Assembly (NCBI GenBank): GCA_944324475.1
Contig: CALUWK010000008.1
Location: 1-53,792, forward strand
Length of the DNA: 53,792 nucleotides
Direction of reading: 5' to 3'
From: Candidatus Gastranaerophilales bacterium
Lineage (GTDB): Bacteria > Cyanobacteriota > Vampirovibrionia > Gastranaerophilales > Gastranaerophilaceae
Shown here: positions 43,802 to 52,340 of the stretch, piece by piece
How the letters are laid out: every line of letters starts with the position of its first letter
How positions within the stretch are numbered: the first letter of the stretch is position 1
Translations under genes and position numbers: made by a program
Notes under the pieces: model-generated
What the model was told of the DNA's origin: nothing
Seen by the model: the letters and a program-made list of their open reading frames with translations, nothing else
Database searches by the model: none

Positions 43802-45296
43802 AAAAATTGCATCAAATCTTATAAACAGAAAAACTGCAGAAGAACTTTTACAAAGAGCAAAAACTGGTTCGCTTAAAAAAAGTTTAAATGCATTCGACCT
43901 TTTTATTATTGGAATAGGAGCTGTTGTAGGAACGGGAATTTTAACAATAATAGGTACAGCAATACAAGGTGGGCCAGAAAGTCTCGGTGCAGGACCTGCA
44001 ATAATTTTTTCAATGATACTAGCGGCCATTGCCTGTGTATTTTCAGCGCTTTGTTATAGTGAAGTCGCATCAATTATACCAGTATCCGGAAGCGTATATA
44101 CATACACCTATGCAACACTTGGTGAGTTTGCGTCTTGGATTGTCGGTTGGGTTCTGATGTTAAACTATGTGATAGGTAATATAACGGTTGGTAGCTCTTG
44201 GTGTGGCTATTTGACTCAACTTTTAAAAGGCTTTTCTTCTCATCTTCCCTCATTTATAATAAATTTTCCAATTTGGCTAAGGTCAGACTTTAGATCAATT
44301 TACGCAATGTGCGATAAATACGGACTAGATGTTCATGATAAAATGCCATTTATTTTTGGAACAATCCCGATAGCAATAAATTTACCTGTTGTAATTCTAA
44401 CCCTCATTTCAACTATAATTTTAATAAAAGGCATAAAAGAATCGACACGCTTTGCAACAATAATGGTTTGTTTAAATCTTTTAATGATTATATCTTTCAT
44501 AGTGATGGGCTCTTTTTACGTAAAACCGGAAAATTGGACACCTTTCGCCCCAAACGGACTTGAAGGGATACTAATGGGAGCATTCATAATATTTTTTGCA
44601 TACATAGGATTTGACGCTGTATCAACGGCGGCAGAAGAAACCAAAAATCCGCAAAAAGATTTGCCGGTGGCAATTCTTGGAACCCTATCCTTCTGTACAA
44701 TTTTATATATTCTAGTAGCTCTTGTATTAACAGGAATTTGTCCGATCTCATTAATTAATACACAAGCCCCAATTGCAGCTGCACTCCATATGATAAACAA
44801 AGACTACATGGCAGGATTCATCTCTATTGCTGCAGTTTGTGCTCTTGCATCTGTGTTTTTAATTTGCCATTTGGCATCTACAAGAATACTATACGCTATG
44901 AGCAGAGATAAATTTCTGCCAAGAGTTTTAAGAGCTATACACAAAAAATACAGAACACCACATATTATGACTTGGTGCGTAGGTTTAGTTATAATTTTTT
45001 GCAGTTTATTTATGGATTTAAATATATCCGCGGAGCTTTGTAACTACGGAACATTTACAGCATTTATTGCTATTTGTATATCAGTTATAGTATTAAGAAA
45101 AACTGAACCCAACCTAAACAGACCTTTTAGAGTACCTTTTGTACCTTTATTTCCGATTCTAGGCATCTTATGCTGCCTAGGACTTATGGTTTTTTCATTT
45201 AAACAACTAACATCCAGCGTGGCTATGTTTTTCACTTGGATTACCATTGGCATTGCTATATATGCAGGTTTTAGTTACAAAAACCTTAGAAGATAA
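43794..45296 (+). CDS. APC-family amino acid permease 2
   Basis: Homologue of the preceding gene. TM1 has GIGAVVGTGILTIIGTAIQGG where copy 1 has GIIGSGIF-type sequence, so the helix break motif is slightly changed (GTGIL). IFFAYIGFDAVSTAAEETKNPQKDLP is shared almost exactly. 500 residues, with a shorter N-terminal tail than copy 1. AAGGA precedes the ATG. Divergence of the TM1 motif suggests different substrates. It ends directly against the convergent flagellar gene. Confidence 0.9.
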   Translation: MLKKIASNLINRKTAEELLQRAKTGSLKKSLNAFDLFIIGIGAVVGTGILTIIGTAIQGGPESLGAGPAIIFSMILAAIACVFSALCYSEVASIIPVSGSVYTYTYATLGEFASWIVGWVLMLNYVIGNITVGSSWCGYLTQLLKGFSSHLPSFIINFPIWLRSDFRSIYAMCDKYGLDVHDKMPFIFGTIPIAINLPVVILTLISTIILIKGIKESTRFATIMVCLNLLMIISFIVMGSFYVKPENWTPFAPNGLEGILMGAFIIFFAYIGFDAVSTAAEETKNPQKDLPVAILGTLSFCTILYILVALVLTGICPISLINTQAPIAAALHMINKDYMAGFISIAAVCALASVFLICHLASTRILYAMSRDKFLPRVLRAIHKKYRTPHIMTWCVGLVIIFCSLFMDLNISAELCNYGTFTAFIAICISVIVLRKTEPNLNRPFRVPFVPLFPILGILCCLGLMVFSFKQLTSSVAMFFTWITIGIAIYAGFSYKNLRR

Positions 45297-45674
45297 CTAC
45301 TCATCCTTTATTTCAAATGTTGAAACAACCTTATTAGAAGCAGGCTCATAAGCATTTAAAATCTTCTTTGCCAGCTTAACGTTAGAAATTTCCTTTAAAA
45401 TGCTCTCCCTTAAAGACTTTACAAGTTCAATATTGTCCTTTTCTAAATCAATTAATTTTTTTCTAAAATCAACAAGCTCTGGACATTTCTTTATTTCGGT
45501 TATACGCGGTTTCTCAAATCTCAAAATTTTACGTTGCAATTTTTCCTTCTCTTGGATAGCATAATCAACCGCCTCCCAATCATTAGCCAAAATTAGCTTT
45601 TTAATATGCCCATTCATCTTTAAAAATTGTTCATACAAAAGCTTTAAATGATTAAAATCATTTATACTTAACAT
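45297..45674 (-). CDS. FliT/FlgN-like flagellar export chaperone
   Basis: 125 residues, all helical, with the length and charged-heptad character of FliT/FlgN. It directly follows fliS (7-base overlap), the place normally held by fliT, which chaperones the filament cap FliD. Sequence similarity alone would not prove this; the assignment rests mainly on context. Confidence 0.65.
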   Translation of the reverse strand: MLSINDFNHLKLLYEQFLKMNGHIKKLILANDWEAVDYAIQEKEKLQRKILRFEKPRITEIKKCPELVDFRKKLIDLEKDNIELVKSLRESILKEISNVKLAKKILNAYEPASNKVVSTFEIKDE

Positions 45675-46159
45675 TCTTCATCCTCATCTTCGTCTTCTTC
45701 ATCCTCATCTGAAGTATATTCACCTTCATCATCAGATTCATAGGTATCAAAAGAATTATAACTTTTAAATATTTCTTCTTTAGACTCCTGTTGAGAAATT
45801 AAAATTGCTTTTTCCCATGTAGCCTTTAAATTTTTTAAATATTTTAAAACCTCGTTTATAGGCTCAATTTCTTTTTTTATGTTAGCATGAATTAACCTTC
45901 TTATAAAATACTCATAAAGACTTGATAAATTCTCAGCAAGTTGAGGTGCAACTTCTCTATCTAATGAATTAATAAACTCTTGAATAATATTTTGAGCACC
46001 CATTAAATTATTATGTATAGCCTCAATCTCATTATTTTGCATAGCAATCTTGGCTTTATTTAAAAATTGAATAGCACCATCATATAACATAATCAAAATC
46101 TGTTCTCTAGAAGCAGTTTCTATACTTGACTTTTGATATTGTTTTACATATTGATTCAT
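45668..46159 (-). CDS. fliS: Flagellin export chaperone FliS
   Basis: Keeps flagellin unfolded for export. The signature is clear: YQKSSIETASREQILIMLYDGAIQFLNKAKIAM in the first 45 residues, then AQNIIQEFINSLDREVAPQLAENLSSLYEYFIRRL. An acidic tail (about 135-163, DEDEEDEDEDEEC-like) is added beyond the usual 130 residues. Its ATG directly follows the flaG-like stop, with AGGA 8 bases upstream inside that gene. Confidence 0.92.
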   Translation of the reverse strand: MNQYVKQYQKSSIETASREQILIMLYDGAIQFLNKAKIAMQNNEIEAIHNNLMGAQNIIQEFINSLDREVAPQLAENLSSLYEYFIRRLIHANIKKEIEPINEVLKYLKNLKATWEKAILISQQESKEEIFKSYNSFDTYESDDEGEYTSDEDEEDEDEDEEC

Positions 46160-46591
46160 CTAAAATTTCCTATTTATTATACCACCTTGGGAAAAAGACA
46201 AGAATTTAATAAAACTCGAAAGACTATCAGCATCTATTCTTTGAATAACTTTCTTTGTAATTTTTTCAATTATTAAAATCTCATCCGAATCCTCATCAAC
46301 GTCCAAAACATATTTATCACTCTGGGATAAATCATACTTTATAATATCATCATCCGGATTGCTATCATTTTCAACAACATTCTCATCCGAACTTTCTAAG
46401 GAATTATATTGTTTATTTAATTCCCTTTTTTCTTTTTCTCTCTCTTTATCTGGATCAACTTTCTGCCCTTGAGATAAACCATCAACAGGTCGCGAATTAT
46501 CAAGTGAAAACTTTGGAACCCTATTCAGTTCACTCGAATTATTCTCTGGAGTTATTCTAAGCTGATTTACGGAAATACCATCTAAGCCCAT
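46160..46591 (-). CDS. flaG: FlaG-family flagellar protein
   Basis: The C-terminal part (about 95-135) reads DKYVLDVDEDSDEILIIEKITKKVIQRIDADSL. This matches the FlaG pattern of a strand followed by VVKVVDxxTxEVIRQIP, known to affect filament length. The N-terminal 90 residues are polar and disordered. First gene of flaG-fliS-fliT; fliD, which usually lies between flaG and fliS, is missing. Divergent from the 46705 gene. Confidence 0.75.
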   Translation of the reverse strand: MGLDGISVNQLRITPENNSSELNRVPKFSLDNSRPVDGLSQGQKVDPDKEREKEKRELNKQYNSLESSDENVVENDSNPDDDIIKYDLSQSDKYVLDVDEDSDEILIIEKITKKVIQRIDADSLSSFIKFLSFSQGGIINRKF

Positions 46592-46704
46592 AATTTCTTC
46601 TTTCGTTAAATATTATAACTTATTTCACATTAATTTTAATAAATTATATAATGTATTTATAATAAAAATAAATTTGTATATAATTTATTAAAAGGGGAGT
46701 TTGG

Positions 46705-47457
46705 ATGCAAAAAATTTCGGAACTTTTTATACAAAATATAAAAAACCTGCCAATCTGGGTTAAGCAAGTAATAACCAAAGAAATTATGGAAGATTTAACA
46801 AAAAAACTTGAAGATTTCACCGAACTTGTGCAAATTGATGATTTATTTCAATCAATGTCACCAGCTTTAACTTTCAAAGGTAAAGAAGAACTTAATCAAA
46901 GAAAGCTTAATTTAAGCGAAAGCTATTATACCTTTTTACAAGATTTAGAAAATGGTTGCAATATGTTTGAAATAACTGTTAAAAATTTCTGGACACTTGC
47001 TGATACCGCTAAAATATTTTGCAGATTAATGGAAATGGAATACTTCAAAATTCCAGATTATCTAACTAACAAAAATATAACAATAGCCTTATTTATTGCA
47101 GGCAAAATAAAAACTGGAGAATTCCTAAAAAGAATAGGTAAAATTACAGTTCTGCAACTTGAACAAGCAATAAGATACCAAAAAGAACTAAACGAAGAAG
47201 GCAGGCACATTAAAATGGCCAGCATTCTAATTAAAATGGGATTTATAACCGACAAAGGTCTTGACAGTTTATTGTTATTAAAAGACGAAGCTAAAAAAAG
47301 ACTGCCTATCTCCATTGGTTTTAATTCAATAAAATATGACAATAAAGAAGATGAAGAAAATCAAATCATAAGAATGCAAAAAGAAATTTCAAGACTTGAA
47401 AATGAAAATATAATAATGAAAAAAAGATTAAAGAAAATGTTAAATATAAATGAATAA
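46705..47457 (+). CDS. MshEN-like domain protein with C-terminal coiled coil
   Basis: 250 residues. The region about 135-190 reads GEFLKRIGKITVLQLEQAIRYQKE and then KMASILIKMGFITDKGLDSLL. This is a double G-x-I-(T)-x-x-x-L-x-x-A motif like the N-terminal domain of PilB/MshE/GspE ATPases (MshEN, a cyclic-di-GMP binder in some). No ATPase domain follows; instead a coiled coil (about 218-245) ends the protein. The helical N-terminal 110 residues are unlike anything I know. GGGGAG precedes the ATG. It overlaps the asparaginase gene by 8 bases. Function uncertain. Confidence 0.6.
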   Translation: MQKISELFIQNIKNLPIWVKQVITKEIMEDLTKKLEDFTELVQIDDLFQSMSPALTFKGKEELNQRKLNLSESYYTFLQDLENGCNMFEITVKNFWTLADTAKIFCRLMEMEYFKIPDYLTNKNITIALFIAGKIKTGEFLKRIGKITVLQLEQAIRYQKELNEEGRHIKMASILIKMGFITDKGLDSLLLLKDEAKKRLPISIGFNSIKYDNKEDEENQIIRMQKEISRLENENIIMKKRLKKMLNINE

Positions 47458-48385
47458 CTCTCCCGAACTTCTTCTGAGTACAAAAAGGAATAATATAACA
47501 GACTGCGAATATTTTGGAAGCATATATCTTGCAGATAAAAACGGTACTTATAAATGCATTGGCAAAAATTCAGACAATATATTTTTTATGCGTTCACTTG
47601 CAAAACCGCTTCAAGCATCTATAATAGCCGACTACAACATTATAAATGACTACAATTTATCCGAAAAAGAAATAGCGATATTTTGCGCCTCACACTCAGG
47701 CAGCGAAAAACACGTTAAAATTATAAAAAATTTAGCAAAAAGACTAAAAATTAAAAATTCCGATTTTATATTAAAACCCGACGAACCATTGGATAAAAGA
47801 AAATTCAAAGGGAAAAAAACCAAATTTCAAAACAACTGCTCAGGAAAACACTTGATGATGCTCGCTATGTCAAAATACCTTGGCTACAATTTGAAAGACT
47901 ATACCTCATTCAACCACCCCATACAAAAATTAATTTATAATAAACAAACAGAACTTTCAGGCTACAAAAGCATGCACAAAACAAAAGACGGCTGTTCAAC
48001 CCCGCTTTGGGGATTAAGCGCAAAAAATATAATAAAAGCATACTTTACTTTTCTAAATGAAAAAAAATATAAAAAAATTATAAATTCTATACTAAATAAC
48101 CCCGATATCTATGGAGGACATAACCGACTTGATAGCGACATAATCAAAATTTCAAAGAAAAAACTTTTTGCAAAAGTAGGAGCAGGCGGTTTCGTACTTA
48201 TATATAATTTTAAAGAAGAAAAAATGCTTTTAATTAAACTAACTCAAAATAACAACCAAATAAGAAAATTGATTACCATATATATTTTAAATAAACTAAA
48301 TTGGATTAAGAATGAATTTGAACAATTTGAATATAATCAACAAAATGAAATAACTGCAAAATATTGTTACGAATTTAAAATTTAA
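47450..48385 (+). CDS. Asparaginase II family protein
   Basis: Belongs to the L-asparaginase II family first known from Rhizobium, which is unrelated to E. coli AnsA/AnsB. Seen: FFMRSLAKPLQASII (about 45-60), IAIFCASHSGSEKHVK, FQNNCSGKHLMMLAMSKYLG, HPIQKLIYN, DGCSTPLWGLS, and KVGAGGFVLIY. All are positions of the PF06089-type pattern. 311 residues, slightly short. It probably hydrolyses asparagine to aspartate and ammonia, which fits the amino-acid permeases nearby. Confidence 0.82.
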   Translation: MNNSPELLLSTKRNNITDCEYFGSIYLADKNGTYKCIGKNSDNIFFMRSLAKPLQASIIADYNIINDYNLSEKEIAIFCASHSGSEKHVKIIKNLAKRLKIKNSDFILKPDEPLDKRKFKGKKTKFQNNCSGKHLMMLAMSKYLGYNLKDYTSFNHPIQKLIYNKQTELSGYKSMHKTKDGCSTPLWGLSAKNIIKAYFTFLNEKKYKKIINSILNNPDIYGGHNRLDSDIIKISKKKLFAKVGAGGFVLIYNFKEEKMLLIKLTQNNNQIRKLITIYILNKLNWIKNEFEQFEYNQQNEITAKYCYEFKI

Positions 48386-48421
48386 ATAATCACAAACCAA
48401 AATTTCGGTTAAAATATACCT

Positions 48422-48874
48422 ATGGCAAATACTAAATATATGAATTTAAAAACAAGGGTACAAAAACAACAAAAGAAAAAGATTAGAAAAGTAAGATTTT
48501 ACCATTCCTTTCTTACTATTGTACTTTTGTTGTGCGTTTTTCAAATAAGTTATTCAGCATTATTAAATTTGGCTAAAATCGTTGTCTATCAAACTAAAAT
48601 CATAAAAGCGCAGGAGCTAAAAACACAAGCAGAAACAAGAAATAAAAATCTAAAAAACGAAATTAAAAATTTTTCATCTATGTATAAAGTAGAATCCATA
48701 GCAAGAAACAATTTAAAAATGGCTGCAAAAGATGAAGTTTTGATAATTATAAATCAACCGCAAGAGGAAGAAAAAGACACAAACAACACACAAGAAAATC
48801 CCTTTATAAAATTTTTAGAATCATTTGCAACCAAATTTAACAAAGACATTACACCTGATAAAATATCAGAATAA
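48422..48874 (+). CDS. FtsB/DivIC-like septum protein
   Basis: Bitopic protein: basic N-terminus (about 1-28, KKKIRKVRFYH), one membrane helix (about 30-50), a coiled coil (62-85) and a YKVESIARNNLKMAAKDEVLIII segment that matches the end of the FtsB/FtsL/DivIC domain. Such proteins link the early and late divisome in the periplasm. The tail of 45 residues is Asn/Glu-rich. No ribosome binding site of note. The member of the FtsL/FtsB/DivIC group cannot be fixed. Confidence 0.75.
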   Translation: MANTKYMNLKTRVQKQQKKKIRKVRFYHSFLTIVLLLCVFQISYSALLNLAKIVVYQTKIIKAQELKTQAETRNKNLKNEIKNFSSMYKVESIARNNLKMAAKDEVLIIINQPQEEEKDTNNTQENPFIKFLESFATKFNKDITPDKISE

Positions 48875-48876
48875 AA

Positions 48877-49011
48877 CTATTTAACAATTTTAATCTTTTC
48901 TTTTACATCACAAATATTATATATAGCAGAAACTGCAAGTCTGCGCCTTTTAAGCATACCTTTTAAAATTAATTCGTTACAATTAAAGTAATTTTTTTCT
49001 GCCTTAAACAT
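48877..49011 (-). CDS. Very small basic protein (44 aa)
   Basis: ATG at 49011 is preceded by GGTGG five bases upstream, a good ribosome binding site. The product begins MFKAEKNYFNCNELILKG, is followed by a KRRR stretch, and ends KIKIVK, with two cysteines. Its stop lies two bases from the end of the FtsB-like gene, the same tight convergent packing seen elsewhere in this window. No family recognised. Confidence 0.45.
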   Translation of the reverse strand: MFKAEKNYFNCNELILKGMLKRRRLAVSAIYNICDVKEKIKIVK

Positions 49012-49156
49012 TTATACCACCATAATTCTATAAATCTATAATCGACACAATCAAAACAAACTTTAATCTATAATGAAAAAAAACACTAAATGTAAAGTTA
49101 TATTAAAGAAAAAACAAAAAAAATAACAAAGCTATAATAAATTTATAAGGGAATTT
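49012..49156. promoter_or_regulatory. AT-rich region upstream of trmFO
   Basis: Mostly A/T with a purine-rich stretch of A before trmFO. A TATAAT (49132-49137) lies about 20 bases before the start codon with no good -35 at 17 bases. AAGGGA serves as the ribosome binding site. Nothing else is seen. Confidence 0.3.
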
Positions 49157-50488
49157 ATGACCAATATAAAAGTTATAGGAGCAGGACTTGCAGGTTCGGA
49201 AGCTGCAATATATCTGGCAGACAAAGGATATAATGTCGAATTAATTGAAATGCGACCAAAATACCAAACTGGGGCACACAAGACAGGCAATCCAGCCGAA
49301 TTCGTATGTTCCAACAGTCTTGGCTCATCAGATATATTAAATGCATCCGGTTTACTAAAAGAAGAAGCAGCAAAACTTGGCTCAACCTTAATGAAAGTTG
49401 CAAAAAAATACTCCGTACCATCCGGAAATTCACTTTCAGTTGACCGAAATGGTTTTTCAGAAGAAATAAAAAAAATATTAAAATCACACAAAAACATAAA
49501 CCTGATTACAGAAAAATATGAAAAAATTGATATAAATACACCAACAATAATAGCAACAGGACCACTAAGCGCTAAAGAATTAACACAAGATATAAAAATA
49601 AAATTTGGAGAAGATAATTTTCATTTTTTTGATGCAGTTGCACCAATAATAGAAAAAAAATCAATTAATTTTGAAAAAGCCTTCTATGCCACACGTTGGG
49701 ACAAAGGAAATGCAGACTTTATTAATTGTCCCATGACAAAAGATGAATATGAAAATTTTTATAAAATTTTAACTACGTCAAAAAGAGCACCTCTAAAGGA
49801 TTTTGAAGCTAATTATTTCGAAGGATGTATGCCAATAGAAGTAATGGCGTCAAGAGGCATAGATACCCTGCGTTATGGCCCCTTAAAACCGGTTGGAATA
49901 TTTGATAAAAGAATTAAAACAGAATTTAAAAAACATCAATTCTGGGCAGTTGTACAATTAAGACAAGATGATAAGCTTGCAAATTTGTATAACTTAGTAG
50001 GCTTTCAAACAAATTTAATTTGGAGTGATCAAAAAAAACTGATAAACTCAATCCCAGGGCTTGAAAACGCCAATATTGTAAGATATGGTGTTATGCATGC
50101 AAATACTTTTATTAATTCTCCAAAAATATTAAACTGTTACTTACAAACAAAAAAATATAAAAATATATTTTTTGCAGGACAACTGACAGGAGTAGAAGGA
50201 TACAGCGAAAGCATTTCAACAGGATTATTAAGCGCGATTAATATAGATAGATACCTAAAAAATATTGATATGATAAAATTATCAAATAAAACAATGCTTG
50301 GAGCATTAACAGAGTATATAACTTTTGAAGGGCACAAAAAATTCCAACCAATCAACTCAAACTGGGGAATTGTTGAGGAAATAAATTTTGATAAAAATAA
50401 AACCAAAGACAAAAAATATAAAAATCTAATTCGCTCTGAAAGAGCAATGGAAGAAATAACAAAAGTAACAGAAATAATGAGGGTATAA
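49157..50488 (+). CDS. trmFO: Folate- and FAD-dependent tRNA (uracil54-C5)-methyltransferase
   Basis: Makes ribothymidine at position 54 of tRNA with methylene-tetrahydrofolate. Seen: VIGAGLAGSEAAIYLAD (FAD motif), VELIEMRP, FVCSNSLGS, GLLKEEAAKLGS, VDRNGFSEEI, then FFAGQLTGVEGYSES near the end, all TrmFO signatures. 443 residues, normal. It links to the folate genes folP and folK in this window. One base separates it from pepA. Confidence 0.96.
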   Translation: MTNIKVIGAGLAGSEAAIYLADKGYNVELIEMRPKYQTGAHKTGNPAEFVCSNSLGSSDILNASGLLKEEAAKLGSTLMKVAKKYSVPSGNSLSVDRNGFSEEIKKILKSHKNINLITEKYEKIDINTPTIIATGPLSAKELTQDIKIKFGEDNFHFFDAVAPIIEKKSINFEKAFYATRWDKGNADFINCPMTKDEYENFYKILTTSKRAPLKDFEANYFEGCMPIEVMASRGIDTLRYGPLKPVGIFDKRIKTEFKKHQFWAVVQLRQDDKLANLYNLVGFQTNLIWSDQKKLINSIPGLENANIVRYGVMHANTFINSPKILNCYLQTKKYKNIFFAGQLTGVEGYSESISTGLLSAINIDRYLKNIDMIKLSNKTMLGALTEYITFEGHKKFQPINSNWGIVEEINFDKNKTKDKKYKNLIRSERAMEEITKVTEIMRV

Positions 50489-50489
50489 G

Positions 50490-51962
50490 ATGAGATTTGT
50501 AACAAAAAAAATTAAAGAACAAAATTCAGATACAATAATTTGCTTTATATTTGAAGACGATGACAAAAAAAGTGAAGTTCTAAAGTACGTAGATGAACTC
50601 TCCAACAGCGAAATAACCAAACAAATATATGAATATAAAACAATAACAGGCAAATTTCAAGAAACATTCAAATATTCAATTAACAAAAATATTAAAGTTT
50701 TAATCACAGGGCTTGGAAAGAAAAACGAATTTACAAAACAAAAATTCTCTCAGTGTGTTGCAAACGCTACAAGGATAGCTAAATCAATGTCAAAAAATCA
50801 GTCAATAGCAATAGAAGTAATAGAAAATTGTTGTCAAAATACCAACTTTGAAACAAAAGATATAACACAAATAACTATTACTGCAGCAAGAATAGGTTTA
50901 TATGAATTTAACAAATATATAAAAGAACAAAACAAAATTGAAACGCTTGAACTACTTAGCGCAAACACAAATCCTGAAATTGAAAAAGGAGCAGAAACAG
51001 GAGCTTTTATATCATTTGCCATGAAATTTGCAAAAGATTTAATTAATGAATCCGCGCAAATTGTAACACCCCTATATGTGGCAAATTTAGCAACAGAAAT
51101 TGCAAAAGAACACAAACTTGAAGCAAAAATATATAATAAAAATCAAATAAAAGAAATGAACATGAACGCTTTTTTGGCAGTTGCGCAAGGAAGTGTTAAT
51201 GAACCAATGTTTATTCATCTAACATATAAACCAAATACAACACCAAGAAAAAAAATTGCTCTAATTGGAAAAGGTATTACATTTGATGCAGGAGGTATGA
51301 ATATAAAACCAGCAAGTTCAATGTTAACCATGAAATCTGATATGGCAGGAGCAGCAAGCGTACTTGGGATAATACAAGCCATTGCAAAACTACAACCGGA
51401 TATAGAGCTCCATGTTATAAGTGCGTTATGCGAAAATATGACATCAGGTTCAGCATACAAACAAGGCGACATCTTAACTGCCATGAACGGAAAAACTATT
51501 GAAGTAGATAATACTGATGCAGAAGGAAGGATAACACTTGCCGATGCATTGTGCTATGCCGACAAAATAAACGCGGATGAAGTTATCGACATAGCTACAC
51601 TTACAGGCGCTGTAATTATAGCTCTAGGAAACAATATTACAGGCGTTATGGGCAATAATCAAAACCAAATAAACAATTTTAGAGAAATATCAGAAAGATT
51701 TTGCGAAAACACATGGCAAATGCCGATTTTAAACGAACTTAAAGACAATCTGAAATCAGAAATAGCAGATTTCAAAAATACTGGAGGAAAATTAGCAGGA
51801 ACATCAACCGCAGCTTGGTTTTTATCAAACTTCACAAAATCCAAATCATGGATGCATTTAGATATTGCAGGAACTGCATACCTTGAAAAAACAAACAAAG
51901 AAACACAACAAGGTCCAACTGGGGTTATGATAAGAACCTTAATAAACTACATTTTAAGTTAA
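50490..51962 (+). CDS. pepA: Leucyl aminopeptidase, M17 family
   Basis: Releases N-terminal amino acids with two metal ions. Seen: GKGITFDAGGMNIKP (metal-binding Lys and Asp), MKSDMAGAASVLG, the signature NTDAEGR, and AALTGA-type DIATLTGA. 490 residues with the usual N-terminal domain (about 1-170). GAGGG precedes the ATG. Probably co-transcribed with trmFO and with the small secreted protein 13 bases downstream. It fits a peptide and amino acid diet. Confidence 0.95.
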   Translation: MRFVTKKIKEQNSDTIICFIFEDDDKKSEVLKYVDELSNSEITKQIYEYKTITGKFQETFKYSINKNIKVLITGLGKKNEFTKQKFSQCVANATRIAKSMSKNQSIAIEVIENCCQNTNFETKDITQITITAARIGLYEFNKYIKEQNKIETLELLSANTNPEIEKGAETGAFISFAMKFAKDLINESAQIVTPLYVANLATEIAKEHKLEAKIYNKNQIKEMNMNAFLAVAQGSVNEPMFIHLTYKPNTTPRKKIALIGKGITFDAGGMNIKPASSMLTMKSDMAGAASVLGIIQAIAKLQPDIELHVISALCENMTSGSAYKQGDILTAMNGKTIEVDNTDAEGRITLADALCYADKINADEVIDIATLTGAVIIALGNNITGVMGNNQNQINNFREISERFCENTWQMPILNELKDNLKSEIADFKNTGGKLAGTSTAAWFLSNFTKSKSWMHLDIAGTAYLEKTNKETQQGPTGVMIRTLINYILS

Positions 51963-51975
51963 AAAAGGAGGAAGA

Positions 51976-52263
51976 ATGAAAAAGAAAATTACAACTTTGC
52001 TTACATTATTTATAATAATGACTTGCCAATTAAGCTTTGCAGCAGGCACACATGGTACAGACGGTCAAATCTCAGGAAGAAGCGTTGGTGCTTCAATATG
52101 TTCACTCCTAATTTGGCCAGGCATTGGTCAGGCTATTAACGGTCAATCAACAGAAAAAAACGTAACTCACGCTGTACTTGGCTTAACCGGAATCTTTAGA
52201 TTATGGTCATTTTATGACGCAATAATTGACAGACAAGGCGGAGTATGGCACAACAGAATTTAG
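51976..52263 (+). CDS. Small secreted or membrane protein of unknown function
   Basis: 95 residues with a signal peptide (about 1-22, ending SFAA). The mature part has a hydrophobic segment SICSLLIWPGIGQAINGQ, then a second one (HAVLGLTGIFRLWSFYDAI). The GIGQ(A/x)xxG-x(n)-W pattern recalls TM2- or DUF5683-type small membrane proteins. GGAGGA lies 5 bases before the ATG. A terminator follows. Exact function unknown. Confidence 0.7.
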   Translation: MKKKITTLLTLFIIMTCQLSFAAGTHGTDGQISGRSVGASICSLLIWPGIGQAINGQSTEKNVTHAVLGLTGIFRLWSFYDAIIDRQGGVWHNRI

Positions 52264-52293
52264 AAAAATAACTATATTACAAGACTGTATAAT

Positions 52294-52324
52294 AAAAAAG
52301 ACTCCCTAAAAAGGAGTCTTTTTT
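52294..52324. terminator. Bidirectional intrinsic terminator
   Basis: AAAAAAGACTCC (52294-52305), loop CTAAAAA, GGAGTC followed by TTTTTT (52313-52324). The A and T runs on both sides let it end both converging transcripts. Confidence 0.85.
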
Positions 52325-52340
52325 ACATTATAAACCAAAA

